Assembly: GCA_023512835.1 (NCBI GenBank) | Contig: CM042088.1 | Location: 57,905,579 to 57,969,578, forward strand | Direction: 5' to 3' | From: Taxillus chinensis | Taxonomy: Eukaryota > Streptophyta > Magnoliopsida > Santalales > Loranthaceae | Length of the DNA: 64,000 nucleotides | In this document: positions 10,680 to 22,583 of the stretch, in pieces | Numbering within the stretch: the first letter of the stretch is position 1 | Layout: each line of letters starts with the position of its first letter | Program-made: the position numbers and the translations under genes | The notes under the pieces: model-generated | Databases searched by the model: none | What the model saw: only the letters and a program-made list of their open reading frames with translations | What the model was told of the DNA's origin: nothing

Positions 10680-12052
10680 CTCCGGGCAGTTGCCGTGGTG
10701 GTTCGCGTCGTTGGAAGGTGTCTAGCGTGGAGGTTAGGACAAAAGTCTGAGGTAGGGATTCCTGTTCTTCCTAACTCTCCTCTGTTCTAGGATATTCACC
10801 TATATATATATATATGTAAATCCATATAGGTGTGATCTCCTATATGGATGTTGGCCTTCAGTGGCATGTTCTGTTGATTCTAATGTTGAATTTGGCCTGA
10901 GGATTTTCTGGGTTTGTTTATGCCCATCATGTGTTTGATGAAATGTCTGTGAGGCCTGCACACTATGTATTTGATAAAATGTCTGTGAGGCCTGCATGCC
11001 ATGTATTCAATATAATGCCCGTGAGACCTTGTATATGGGTGTCTAATGATATACCTACGTGACTGGTGTGTTCTGTGTTTGATTTGTATTTGATTTTAAG
11101 CCTATGAGGCTGATGTGTGTGGCTTGTATCTGACCATGTTAGTCCTTCTGAGATAAAGTGTAAATCTTGTCTTGAGTTTACATGTTGAGATGTAATGTTA
11201 TCTTTGTTCTGTTGATCTGTTTGAGACCGAGCTGAGATATGGGCCAGGCACAATAGCTGGACCCCTTTGAGATTTGACCAGGACGTGGTCCTGAGTCTCG
11301 GTGTAGCACTCACGACGGTGGGCTAAGTCTACACCCATTCCTGAGGGTAGGTATGGCGCCCGAGGAGGTGGTTGACCATATCTGACTCGGGTAGAAAATG
11401 TTGCATTGGTGTCCATGCAACATTCGCCTGGATGTGGTATGTCATGTCGCCGTGGTGGCGGGGTGTCCTCTTGCCCTCCAGGTGCGGGCTCGGGTAAAGA
11501 GTGTTTCCTGGGTGATGTTTCTTGCTTTAGCCTTAGGCACGATACGAGCACAAGCATACACATATCATGCATGTTGTAGAGCGGGACGGGTCCGGGGAGA
11601 CCGGATCCCTACCGAGCTATGGTTTGCTCACCCCTCCTATAAACCTGTTCTTTTTGCAGGGTTTAGCAGGCGGTAGGTGAAGGTCGAGGAGCTAGGCCCC
11701 CGAGGGCCGGGAGTTTTATGTTATTTCCTTTGTTGTACTCTGGTTTTATGTGTTTGGAATTTGGTTTGGTTTTATTTGTGGCTTCATAGGGGTTTTTCCC
11801 CGACTGGGTTGTAATAAACATTTAGTCTTTGAAATGAAATAAAATGAGATGTTGTTATTCAATTTGTGTTTGTGTGCATGGTTTGGGAGCAGGAGCATGC
11901 CCCTTGGCATGTTAGCCTGGTTGTGCAGGTTTGGGACAGCACCCGTGCCAGAAGTCCTTTTTTTAGGTGCTTGCACCAACCCCTTGTCCCTTCGGGTGTG
12001 GGCATGGGCAGTCACTACTCATTTCCAAGTGGAAGGAAATTGGGGCGTGACA
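10110..12052 (+). mobile_element. Solo LTR related to the host gypsy family
   Basis: Begins TGTAAGGACCCGTACC, ends GGGGCGTGACA, and is flanked by a perfect target duplication CGTAG (10105-10109 and 12053-12057). It resembles the gypsy LTRs in many places: start, CAAAACTACGTCGTTTTG box (10545-10562), TATA (10576-10585), GA tract (10641-10676), the YCCTACCGAGCT/GCTCACCCCTCC region and terminus. It is clearly diverged. No internal region or second LTR accompanies it, as expected after LTR-LTR recombination. Confidence 0.92.
10545..10676 (+). promoter_or_regulatory. Promoter-like block in the solo LTR
   Basis: One CAAAACTACGTCGTTTTG box, a TATA box CTATATAATG and a 36-bp GA tract, in the same order as in the sister LTRs. 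Confidence 0.5.
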
Positions 12053-12118
12053 CGTAGTGTCGCGCGATAGTTAATGAATGCGATTTGACGATTATCCTTC
12101 TTACTTCGTGTAGTAAGA

Positions 12119-13480
12119 ATGCCGCCGAGGAGAGTGACACGTGCGTCCGGGGCAGTGGCTGATGAGTCATCTGCCCATGAGGGCCCAGGTGCGGAACAGC
12201 CCGCTAGAGGACATGCGTTGTTGCTGGAAGTCCAAGAGCTGAGGGAAGGTATCCGGCAAGAAGTTCGGGAGGAGGTGCGCCGTGAGATGGCGGCACAGCA
12301 GGTGGTGCCACCACCACCACCACCAGTGGGGGAGCTACCTCGTGAGCGTGAGAGTTCGTTGGGTGGCGTACCAATGTACCGTGCAGAGGATGATGTTGTA
12401 ACGAGGTTCCGAAAGGAAAACCTCCAAGGTTCAAGGGAGAAGGTGATCCCGTGGTAGTAGAGCATTGGCTGAGGCAGATCGAGCATGTATTTTCCTTTCT
12501 CCTACCCCGGGAGGAGGATAAGGTGAGGCTGGCCATTCGGCAGCTGGAGGGGAATGCTTTGGAGTGGTGGCTGAGTGTCGCGGGGAGCCGTGCAGTGCAG
12601 TTTATGCTTTGGGAGGAGTTCTTACAGCTCTTCCATGATGAGTTCTTCCCGGAGTCTTTGAGGTGGCAGAAGAGAGAGGAGTTTGGCAGCCTAAAACAAG
12701 GATCAAAGACGGTGCCTGAGTACGAGCGCGAATTCCGGAGCTTGAGTAGATTTGCTTCCGAGACAGTGGCTAGGGAGGACCTAAAGGCCCATAAGTTCAC
12801 CTTGGGTCTCAGGCCAGCCCTTGGGCAGAGAGTGGCAATTCTACGTTTGAGAACCTATGCTGAGGTTGTGGAGACATCTTGTATAGCTGAGAGGGAGCTG
12901 GATGATGGGAGGCAAGCCCATCAGGGTCTCCTGTTGCAGGGTGGATCGGAACGTGATTTAGGGTCCAAGAGCCCAAGACTGAGGAAAAAGATAGCATCTC
13001 TTTCCGCAATAGGGGTCAATCATCAGTGAATCCAGGGAGGTTCACCTGGGGCGGCAGTAGGCAGGGAGGTTCAGCGGGAGGTCTCCCCAGTGATTGTCTT
13101 TGCTGTGGAGAGCAGGGCCACTTAAAGGGGGAGTGTCCCAAGAAGGACTGGCGGTGCAACAACTGTGGACGAGAGGGCCATTTGCGCCGGGTTTGTAGGA
13201 GTGGCAACAGGGGAGCAGGAGGTGTGGCATCTAGCATGAGGAGTGATGCTAACTTTCGTGCACTAGCTAAGAGACCAGCTCGTCAGTGGCAGGCTAGCCA
13301 GGCGGGATCAAGCCAGACCTGACCTCAGGGGAGGCCAGAGCGACAGCAGACTGATGCTAGAGGCAGTCAGGGCGGGAACCGCCCAATGAGTGAGCCGACC
13401 AGTGGCACGGGCCAAGGGAGGGTGTTTGCGCTGAATGCAACAACCCATGAGGAGGCTGAGCTACCACCTCCACCAGCTAT
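12119..13480 (+). pseudogene. gag: Ty3/gypsy gag, frameshifted
   Basis: Retrotransposon capsid/nucleocapsid region. It starts MPPRRVTRASG at 12119, with a coiled charged stretch and a proline run in the first 110 residues. The frame then changes near 12440. The central gag domain (12451-13020) carries the conserved EGNALEWW and W..F...F...FFP type blocks seen in plant gypsy gag. The frame changes again near 13020. The nucleocapsid part (13026-13322) shows two CX2CX4HX4C zinc knuckles, CLCCGEQGHLKGEC and CNNCGREGHLRRVC. A stop follows at about 13321, and a remnant in another frame continues to the Tat-like insertion. Two frameshifts and the stop make it non-functional. In this family gag would coat the RNA and form the particle. 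Confidence 0.88.
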
Positions 13481-16400
13481 TGGACCCCATTTTGTCCGTG
13501 TTGGATGTATTTTATCAAATTCAATTTTCCTCCGTGCTGCCTCGATTTGTTGAAATTTTACAGGACGACAAAGTCGTGACCACTAAACCGCAAATGCCCG
13601 ATTTCAAGAAATTATTCAAAAAGGTCTCCAAATGCCAAAGAGCCAGTCCTGGGCAATAGAAAATCAAAGTCGTGGATCAAACGCCTTTGACTATGCTGGA
13701 TTATGAGGTCAAACGAATAAGATATGGTCAAAATAGCATCCACCGACGATGGTTAAAACGATAATTGACTTTCCAAACGGCACTTCGGATCAGGTCATAA
13801 ACCTCATATTCTCATTCTACTCGGTGTTATGAGAACTTTGACATATATATTGTATATATTCGCTCCCGGGGCCTTTTTCAATAGAAAAACAAAAATTACG
13901 TGTTTCAATAATAAATAATCGCAATACAAGCTTGGTGCGAAAAATAAAATTATTTTAAAATAAAAATGACACGGGGTCACTCGTCAAGATGTCCCGAGTC
14001 CAAAAATAATTTTTTTCATAACTTTTTAAAATCCGAGTCTCCATCCCGAGTTTAAAAACCTAAAGACATCAGTTAAAAAAATATTCAATTGAAAATTTTA
14101 AAACCCTAGGTGCCATCTTTTTCTCTTTCTACCTAACTCAATCCGTGTGTCACCTTCTCATTGATTAAAAAAAACAAAAAAAACAAAAACAAAAAAAAAC
14201 CAAAACAAAAGGCAAAAGAAAAAAAGAAAAAAAGGGTTAACTCTCTCCCTCGTCTCCATCTCTCTCACGTCTCTCTCACACGACGCAGCGATGCAGATCC
14301 CGTCTCGTCTCTTTCACGCAGCGCGCGTCCCTTCTTCCCCAGGCGCAGAGGTTGCAGGCGTAGAGGTTACAAAGGTATGGATTCCTTTCCCCTTTTCCCT
14401 TCCCCTCTTTCCCTGCCTTTCCAAAACTAGCTTTCCCCCTGCCGCCTTCACACGCCCAACCAGCTAGCTCACGCCTATGACTCACCTCTCCACGCCAGCC
14501 CAATCAAAACCCAAACCTTAGTTCTATCCTATATAAACCCCAAGATCGAACAACCAAGGGGGGCTCTCTGAAATCAAAAGAAAATCTACAATCATGCAAG
14601 CTTTCATCTTCTCCTTAATCCCTCTAAAGAATCCCTCGAGCCGGAAACAGCGACTGCTGGCCACCACCCCTTGTTAACGTCGTCGCCCCCACGACGCTGC
14701 TGCCGCACCTCCACGACTCAAGCCCCCGAACGGCGGACGCAATATCGACCCAGTAGTAGCACAATCACCAGCCACCTCTGTGGCAGATCCAGCCATCCGG
14801 CGCCAAAGATCCCAACCTCGGCATGACCAACCCAACCAAAACGCCTTCCCTCCCTATTGCCCAACTCGCACGGGGTCTCTCCCCTTCTCTGGCCGGAACT
14901 TCATTCTCTGGCCAGTGAGGATCGTTTCAACCTCCCTTCCATTTGCCACGCCCGTTACCGAGCCCCATCGAGCAAGGGGTGACAACCAGCCAAGAAGGTT
15001 CCCGCGTCGCTCATCCAGGAGTCTTCCCGAACGTGGAGTGGTGGTCATCCGAGGGGCTCAGTGTCATACTCCCACCGTGGACCATCTCCAAGCTTCCCCA
15101 CGAGTGAGAAAACAGTTCGGCCATCCCAGGGGTTTCCGCATTAGAAGAAAGGTATATCCTCTTCCTGGTTAGTTTCTTTGTATGCTTTCGTGATGCTCAT
15201 TCTCTTGAAGCTTCTTATGTTGCAACTGTGATACCCCTGTGATGCTCATCATCTAGTGAGAAGCTTCCCCACGAGTGAGAAAACAGTTCGGCCATCCCAC
15301 GGGTTTGCCTTTGTGTTCATTGTGTCCGTCTTCATACATTACAGGGCCAGGACAAATTCCATTTTCTGTTATGAGAAGAGTAACCCGTGGACACATTTTG
15401 TTGACATATTGTTATTCCTTGTTTATTGGTTCTCTTTGTTCCTTTCTCAGCATGGACTCTGGGCTGATTCGGGTTATGTTGTTGGCTGATTGTGTTGTTT
15501 GATTTTGGTCACTCTATTGCTGCTGGATTGTTTTTGGTTTGAGCATTCTCTTTTTGTATGCATTGTTGGCTGGCCATGACATTTTATTGGTTTTTATATC
15601 ACTCTAGCTAAGGTTTTAAATATTTTCATTCAGATCCCGTAGATATTTGTGTCTCAACCTCTGGTTTTCATTTTTGTTTTCTAGTTTGGCGTATGTTTTT
15701 TTTTTAAAGCTCTGTTTGCTTATGTTTTTATTTCTCTGTTTGCTTCCTTTTTGTGTGTTCGATGGTGCTTGCTGGGTAATCTGGACATCATGCGTCCTGT
15801 TATTGAGGGATTAAGCCCACGCCCTGGACGACTGCTAGCTATGATGACCCATTGAAGAATGAGTTATCGGCTGCTAATTTTTGATTTGTGTTCATGTGAC
15901 AGCTGTTTATCTCTGGATATGATGCCATTTTGCTTTTGTTTTGTGTCTGCTTCTTTTAGATTGATGTCACTGGTTTTATTTTAATCAGCCATAGGAAGAG
16001 TTGTTAGTTTTGCGCTGTTTGTATTTTTGTAATTGTGAACTTCGTAATATGTACACTATGTATGTAAAAAAAACAGAGAGAGGAAAAAACAAAAACCAAA
16101 AAACAAAAACAAAAACAAAAAAGGAAGAAAAAAAAAGTGAGTTTGTTTTTATTTTGATGCATGTCACAATCACACACAATGCACTTTTGTTTATTTGTTT
16201 TTAATTCGAATTGTTTTTCAGCAAAAAAAAAACATTTCTCAAATAAAAGAATGTTTGCTTTATTTTATTTTATTTTTTTAAAAACTTTCTTAAATATAAA
16301 AATTGCTTTCTAAACAAAAAACAAAAAACAAAAAAAACAAAAAAAACAAAAAAACAAAAAAAATTGTTTTCAAACACTTGGACATTTCAACATTTGGTTT

Positions 16401-16950
16401 TTTAACACTTGGATTTTTTAACATTTAGGCTTTTAAACATTATAAACATTTGGGTTATTATTAGTTTTTGCCTTTAAAATCATTGTAAACATTAATTAAA
16501 GCAACAGTTAAAACAATAACTTTGGGTTTCCTTTAGACTTTTAGATAACTTAGAATTAATTTTGAATTGTAAAAGAATATTATTAAAAACTTAGGATCAA
16601 TTTAATTTCAACTTCAATAAATGACTTAAAAAAATAGGACTTAGGCCACAGGAAAAATCAACGTCTTTTTTTAGACAAGTGCAAATCAAAACAAAACGTT
16701 AAAATAAATTAGAAACCTCCATCTTCCTAAGATAGGTACCGAAAGGGTGTTGCAGGGGTACTAATCTTTCCCCGCATGTAACAAACTCCCAAACCCGATT
16801 TTGGCAACTTAAATCATTTTTAGGTGACCAACTGCACCCCAAAAACAGTTGGTGGCGACTCTGTACTTTTTTCATCACCATTCGGGTGAAGGGTGGGAGA
16901 ATCGCATCCCCAAAAGCGGGTTTCCCCTCGGACGAAATCCGATGATGACA
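13480..16950 (+). mobile_element. Inserted LTR-like sequence, probably Tat/Ogre type
   Basis: Gypsy gag stops making sense after about 13480 and gypsy protease resumes after about 16950, so roughly 3.4 kb is inserted. It is non-coding, has a TATA box (CTATATAAACCCC near 14530) and A-rich runs. Near its right end it has GTTGGTGGCGACTCTG (about 16848-16863), which resembles the primer-binding region of plant Tat/Ogre gypsy elements. That comparison is from general knowledge, not a search. Exact borders and target duplication could not be fixed. It may be an LTR plus a few bases of interior. A ~45-bp block (CACGAGTGAGAAAACAGTTC) occurs twice, near 15100 and 15270. Confidence 0.55.
14525..14537 (+). 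promoter_or_regulatory. TATA box in the Tat-like LTR
   Basis: CTATATAAACCCC in an otherwise non-coding LTR, followed by pyrimidine-rich leader-like sequence. Confidence 0.45.
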
Positions 16951-16959
16951 CCAGCGGAG

Positions 16960-17481
16960 GGTGGGGCAGGACCATCGGTGGTTAGAGGTACCCTCTTGAT
17001 CTCTCGTACGATTGTTTCGCACTTTTTGATATGGGTGCATCTTGTTCGTTTGTTGCTGAACTTTTGATTGAGGGATTGGGGTTAGCATGTGTTGAGGTAG
17101 AGAGACCCCTAGCAGTGGAGTCTCCGGTGGGAGGTGTGATTGAGGTGCGGCGTGTTTGTCGTGAATGCGTGCTAACTATAGGGGATGTCGAGCTTAGTTT
17201 TGATTTGCGTGTGATTCCCTTGTGTACGTTTGACCTGATCTTGGGTATGGATTGGCTTATCGCTTTCCAGGCCAAGATAGATTGTTATCGGCGGCGTGTA
17301 TCCTTCGTGACACCTGCAGGGACCTTTTGCACCCTACAGGGAGAGTGGGACTGTGAGGCGAGTCAGGCTGGGCCAGTGTTGGACCAGTGGGGTGTCATTA
17401 CCCACAGGTTGGTAGCCCTGACTTTTGTTGAGGAAGGGAAAGTGGAAAAGAGAGTGTGGCCAGCCGTTGTTGACCAATTTT
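16960..17481 (+). pseudogene. pol: Ty3/gypsy aspartic protease region, broken
   Basis: Aspartic protease of the gypsy element, which would cut the polyprotein. The catalytic loop is visible as FALFDMGASCSFV (about 17012-17050), where the usual Asp-Thr/Ser-Gly-Ala has Met in place of Thr/Ser. The downstream ILGMDWL block (about 17240) is also typical. A frame change lies just before the catalytic motif (near 17000). A TAG stop at about 17481 separates it from reverse transcriptase. The upstream gag-protease link is interrupted by the 3.4-kb insertion. Confidence 0.85.
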
Positions 17482-19090
17482 AGGATGTTTTTCCTGACCA
17501 GTTAAGGAGTTTACCTTCTAAGAGGAGTGTAGAGTTCACCATTGAGTTCGTACCGGGGACTAGCCCAATCTCCCAAGTGGCATATCGTATGGGGCCAGCA
17601 GAGTTGAGGGAGCTTCAGAAGCAAATAGAGGAGTTGGTGGACCAGGGGTATATCAGGCCGAGTACCTCACCCTGGGGACCTCCAGTGCTCTTTGCAAAGA
17701 AGGCAGATGGCACGTTTCGCCTCTACATTGACTACAGGAAGCTGAATTCAGTGACCGTGAAGAACAAGTATTCGTTGCCTCGGATAGATGACCTGTTCGA
17801 CCAGTTGAGTGGGCCCTGGTGGTTTTCCAAGATAGATCTGCGGTCGGGGTATCACCAGTTGAGGGTTAGAGAAGAGGACATCCCCAAGACTGCTTTTCGG
17901 TGTCGGTACGGGCACTATGAGTGGGTAGTGATGCCTTTTGGGCTCACTAATGCTCCAGCTAGTATTCATGCATTTGATGAACCAAGTCTTTGCTCCATAC
18001 TTGGATTCTTTCGTGGTGGTGTTTATTGACGACATCTTGGTGTATTCCAAGACGGAGAGGAAGCATGTGGAACATTTGGCAATGGTGTTGCAAACTTTGA
18101 GGGACCAGCAATTGTTTGCTAAGTTTAGCAAATGCGAGTTTTGGATGCAGGAGGTTCATTTTCTTGGCCATATAGTGTCAGCCGAGGGAGTTAGAGTGGA
18201 CCCAACTAAGATTAAGGATGTGGCATCGTGGGAGAGGCCAACCAACGTGTTCCAGATTCGTAGTTTCCTTGGCTTGGCGGGGTACTACCGTCATTTTGTG
18301 GAGGGATTCTCCCGTTTGGCAGCTCCTATGACGGCGTTGACCAGGAAGGGAGTGAAGTTTGAGTGGACTGACAAGTGTCAGCAGGCTTTTGAGGCTCTCA
18401 AAACCCGTTTGACCACTGCACCTGTGTTGAGATTACTCAGGGAGGATATCCCATATGAGGTGTATTGTGATGCATCCAGGGTTGGTTTGGGGTGTGTGCT
18501 TATGCAAGAGCACAGTGTGGTAGCTTATGGGTCGAGGCAGCTAAAACCTCATGAGCAGAATTACGCTACTCATGATCTTGAGTTGGCGGCTGTCATCTTT
18601 GCTTTGAAGCGTTGGCAACATTATCTTTTGGGGGAGAAGTTTGTGGTGTTCTCATATCACAAGAGCCTTCAGTACATCTTCACTCAGAAGGACTTGAATC
18701 TGAGGCAGAGGAGATGGATAGAGTATTTGCAAACCTTTGATTTCACTCTTGCCTATACCCCAGGCAAGGGTAATGTCATGGCTGACGCTTTGAGCAGGAA
18801 AGGGAAGGCTGAGGTGGCCGTTCGGGAGTGGAAGCTGATGGAGCAGCTGGCGACATTGCAGTTGCAGCCTATTGTTCATGATGGTGGGACAGTTCTGAGT
18901 CCTTTGGTTGTTGTGCCTGAGCTGTACCAGCGTGTCCGGGAGGGACAGTTGGGTGACATTGAGTGTGAGGTTCTCCATGCCCGTATTGAGGCTGGTGAGC
19001 TATCTGAGGGCTGGACAGAGGGTCCTGAGCATGAGTTGTCTTTTCAGGGGCGGCTAGTAGTGGTTTCTTCTCTCCGAGATGAGGTGATGA
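17482..19090 (+). pseudogene. pol: Ty3/gypsy reverse transcriptase and RNase H, frameshifted
   Basis: Reverse transcriptase copies the element RNA to DNA. Family blocks in order are LYIDYRKLN (about 17730), [14 protein letters not shown] (about 17825), [14 protein letters not shown] (about 17920) and the catalytic FIDDILVYS (about 18024), the last after a frame change near 17960. The thumb/connection [14 protein letters not shown] (about 18270) follows. RNase H has YCDAS (about 18463), VVAYGSRQL (about 18520) and [14 protein letters not shown] (about 18580). The catalytic Asp-Asp pair is retained, but the frameshift would stop synthesis of a complete enzyme. Confidence 0.92.
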
Positions 19091-20388
19091 GGGAGTTTCA
19101 TCAGTCTAGGCTTGCCGTGCATCCAGGTGGTACGAAGATGTATCATACACTTCGGGAACATTTTTGGTGGCCTGGGATGAAACGTGATGTAGCTGCTTTT
19201 GTTTCGAGGTGCCTCACTTGTCAACAAGTGAAGGTTGAGCATCGGCGGCCGGCGGGCATGTTATAGCCGTTGCCAATAGCGGAGTGGAAGTGGGACCATA
19301 TCGCGATGGACTTTGTGACTGGTCTTCCACCCGCTACTGGGAGGAAAGACATGATTTGGGTGATTATGGATCGATTAACGAAGTCGGCCCATTTCCTTGC
19401 CGTTCGAGAGCGGGATTCCATTGGGGCCTTGAGTCAGCTGTATGTGAACGAGGTTGTGCGACTGCATGGGGTGTCATCGTCGATTGTGTCCAACAGAGAT
19501 GCGCGGTTCACTTCCCGTCTTTGGACTGGTTTGCAGGAAGCTATGGGGACAAAGCTTAATTTGAGTACAGCCTTTCACCCGGAGACTGACGATCAAACAG
19601 AGAGGACGAACCAGACATTGGAGGACATGTTGCGGGCCTGTGTACTAGATTTTGGGGGTTCGTGGGCAACCCACCTTCCTTTGGTGGAGTTTGCCTACAA
19701 CAACAGTTACCAGGCGTCCATTGGGATGGCTCCTTTTGAGGCGTTGTATGGGAGACCGTGCCAATCACCCTTGTGTTGGACCGAGGTAGGAGAGGCAGCT
19801 CTCTTGGGACCACAGTTGGTTCAAGAGGCTACCGAGAAGGTTAAGTTGATTCGTCAGCGGTTGTTATCAGTTCAGAGTCGGCAGAAATCCTATGCGGATC
19901 AGCGGCGGCGACCATTGGAGTTTTCCGTGGGAGATCATGTGTTTCTCCGTGTTTCTCCCCGTCATGGCCATCGGCGATTTGGGCGAGGTTCCAAGCTATC
20001 TCCACGGTTTATTGGTCCTTTTGAGGTTATGGCTCGTGTGGGATCAGTGGCCTACCGGTTAGCGTTGCCACCACAGTTGAGTCGGGTGCACAATGTATTC
20101 CACGTGTCCCAGTTGCGGAAATATCAACCGGACCCCACTCATGTGATCGATTGGGGGACATTAGATATCGAGGATGACATGTCCGTTGTTGAGGCCCCCA
20201 TCCGTATACTCGATCGGCGGGAGAAATTTTTGCGTGGTCGTGCTATTCCTTTGGTTCGCGTGCTGTGGCAGCACTGCGGCATTGAGGAGGAGACCTGGGA
20301 ACGTGAGTCCATGATGCGTGAGCAGCACCCAGAGTTGTTCGAGTACGACCAATCTCAAGGGTGGGAGGTGGCTGTTTTCTTGTATTAG
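19090..20388 (+). pseudogene. pol: Ty3/gypsy integrase with chromodomain-like tail, one internal stop
   Basis: Integrase inserts the DNA copy. The zinc-binding HHCC region is visible as [20 protein letters not shown] (19121-19180) and CLTCQQ. A TAG stop at 19264-19266 interrupts it. The catalytic core then shows the first Asp in MDFVTGLP (about 19310), the second in NRDARF (about 19490), and Glu in the following QTERTNQTLEDML region. A GPF-type C-terminal module (FIGPFEVMARVGSVAYRL, about 20010) and a chromodomain-like end (PIRILDRREKFLRG ... EETWERES) follow. That end is typical of chromoviruses, where it is thought to guide insertion to chromatin. Apart from the single stop, 19270-20388 is open for 372 codons. 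Confidence 0.92.
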
Positions 20389-20579
20389 TTGTTTATGATT
20401 TGGCATTTATATTATCTTTTTGACATGTGTTTTTGAGATTTAGACTTGTATTTGTGCAATGCGAATATGTGTTATATGTATGGTGATGCATTTGGTTATG
20501 TTTGTGGTGGTGTTTTGTTGCCATATTGTACTTACATGTTGTTTCTTTTTTAGGACAAAAAGTCTTAAGGGGGAGAGGA
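20389..20579 (+). other. Gypsy 3' untranslated region with polypurine tract
   Basis: Non-coding sequence between the integrase stop and the 3' LTR. AAGGGGGAGAGGA (20567-20579) directly abuts the LTR start and is the plus-strand priming polypurine tract. Confidence 0.85.
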
Positions 20580-21137
20580 TGTAATGACCTGTGTTTTGGG
20601 ATGTGTGGAGTTAGTCACAGTTTTGCCTTTTGAATGGCAATTTTCTAGTTTTTGGGGAACTTCAACTCATGGATTTCAGCCAAATCATTGTATTTACCAA
20701 ATAGGGAACTTTTGACAAAAGAGGGCAGCCTAGGGAGGCAGAAATAGAGTGCACGTCATATGGGGCATTATGACGTGCAAGGTTTTTATTGCATGCCTGC
20801 CTTCTACATGATGCAAGGAAGCTTGGAGTCAAATTTCACAGCATTTGGAGCTGCACGTCATATGGGGATATGACGTGCATTATGGCGTGCAGCCATATTT
20901 TTGCACCATCACCTTGGTTTTGTGATTCTAATAATCTTTTCCCAAAGGGCCATGTTGGAATTATGAGTATTTTGTCTTGTATGGATGCGGGAAGGTTGTA
21001 GCTTGTGCGATCAAAACTACGTCGTTTTGATGTTGGGTTTCACTTAATCAAAACTACGTCGTTTTGCTAGTGAGGTGTCTATATAAGGATGAGGAGCCCT
21101 CTTGTTTTAGGTTTAGGGTTTGTCAGTCGCCGCAGTC

Positions 21138-21139
<2 letters not shown>

Positions 21140-21206
<67 letters not shown>
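21140..21206 (+). repeat. GA-repeat tract in the 3' LTR
   Basis: About 33 GA dinucleotides, longer than in the 5' LTR (7804-7855), so it has changed length since insertion. Confidence 0.9.
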
Positions 21207-21210
<4 letters not shown>

Positions 21211-21720
21211 AAAGAGAAAAAGAGAGAGGAGATCTGGATCGCTGCGGTGGTGGTTCCCGTGGGTGGACGGTGTCTAGCATGGAGGCAAGAGCAGAAGGAC
21301 ACTTGCAAGGTAAGGGTTCTGTTCCTCCTTGAACCTATCCCAGGGCCTTGGCCTTGTGGTAGGAAATCTGGTTATGTATTTATATATATATATTTATATA
21401 TATGTAAATTCATATAGGTGTGACCTCCTATATAAATGTTAGCCTTCAATGGCGTGTTGTTTGGATATTTTCATATATGCGTGCCACGTGTTTGAGAATA
21501 TGCCTGTGTGGCTAGGTTTGTGAGCCTGTGAATGTATGCATGCTATATGTTCGATAATATGCCTGAGTAGCAAATGCCTATTATGTGTTTGATAATATGT
21601 CTGTGTGGCAATGCCTATTAAGTGTTTGGTAATATGCCTATGTGGTTATGCCTATTACATGTTTGATTTTATGCATGTGTGGCAGAAATGTATGTTATGT
21701 GTTTGTTTGTATGATTGTTA

Positions 21721-21849
21721 GCCTGAGAGGCTGTGGAAACTATTTGCCTGAGAGGCGGTTAAACATTTGCCTGAGAGGCAGTTAAATATTTGCCTGAGAG
21801 GCGGTTAAATATTTGCCCGAGAGGCGGTTAAATTGTTGGCCTGGGAGGC
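21721..21849 (+). repeat. Tandem hairpin units GCCTGAGAGGC in the 3' LTR
   Basis: Counterpart of 8859-9011, with about one unit fewer. Confidence 0.85.
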
Positions 21850-22472
21850 TATGGTAATGTTTGTAACTGTGGATATGTTAGCCTATGTGGCTAAGCCTGA
21901 GAGGCTGTAGATATGTAAGCCTGTGTGGCTATGGTAACAGTTGTACTGTTCAGTGACTTGTGGATTGATACTCAACTGTGGAATATAAGTTGTTTATATC
22001 TTATTGTCACTACACGACACCTGTGCACATTCTCATGTAAATGCAAGGAGCATGGGTTGGGTTGGGGAGACTTGATCCCTACTGAGCTGTGGTTGCTCAC
22101 CCCTCCTACTGTGTTTGGTTTTTCTTCAGGGACCTACAGGCGTTAGGCGGGAACACCCAAGTGGAAGGCAGTTCTGTTTTGTGGCTTTGCTTATTGTTAT
22201 TTGAGTTTTGTTATTTTTGTGTGAGCTTTGTAACCCCAGTGGGGAGATATTGTAATGAGGAGTTCAATGTAATAAAGGCAAGTTGTTTGGTTGTAAACAT
22301 TGTGGTTTGAATTTTAATAAAGACATTTGATTTATAACTTTGTAAGTATTTGTTGTGATCATGTACGTTGTCCTGCGAGGGATGTTGTATATCTACCTCT
22401 TGCCCACTGGGTGGGTTAAGGGGAGTCACAAACCGGTTTCCTCGGGTTGGAAATCCGGGGCGTGACATGTGA

Positions 22473-22583
22473 TCCCAAGGTGGGAGCTCACAAAGGTGAG
22501 TCGACCAGAAGCGTTTTGCACATATTCGCGTCCATAGAGTTGGAGTATCCTAAAGTGTGATATAGAGTTGGGCAAGGGAGTAT
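22473..22583 (+). other. Interior of the outer small LTR element, part 2
   Basis: Continues directly from 7244 once the gypsy element and one TGTGA copy are removed. No coding frame. Confidence 0.7.

Larger units (their letters stand above)
7245..22467 (+). mobile_element. Ty3/gypsy chromovirus-like retrotransposon (degenerate), nested
   Basis: Flanked by a perfect 5-bp target duplication TGTGA (7240-7244 and 22468-22472). Both LTRs start TGTAATGACC and end GGCGTGACA. Order inside: primer-binding site, leader, gag with two zinc knuckles, protease, reverse transcriptase, RNase H, integrase with a chromodomain-like C-terminus, polypurine tract. This PR-RT-RH-IN order defines Ty3/gypsy. The 15.2-kb length is inflated by three later insertions (8047-8533, 10110-12052, about 13480-16950). 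In the first ~140 bp the LTRs differ at seven sites, six of them transitions. Coding frames are broken at many points, so it is not autonomous. Confidence 0.95.
20580..22467 (+). repeat. 3' LTR of the gypsy element
   Basis: 1888 bp, TGTAATGACC ... GGGGCGTGACA, uninterrupted. It contains two CAAAACTACGTCGTTTTG boxes (21012-21029, 21049-21066), a TATA box (21079-21088), a GA tract (21140-21206), and the hairpin array (21721-21849). Confidence 0.95.

Noticed and set aside
12204..12800. 198-codon minus-strand frame opposite gag
   Set aside because: Shadow of the gag coding strand, which has zinc knuckles and conserved gag blocks on the plus strand.
14780..15172. 130-codon frame in the Tat-like insertion
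   Set aside because: Low-complexity Arg/Pro-rich content in LTR sequence with no conserved motif.
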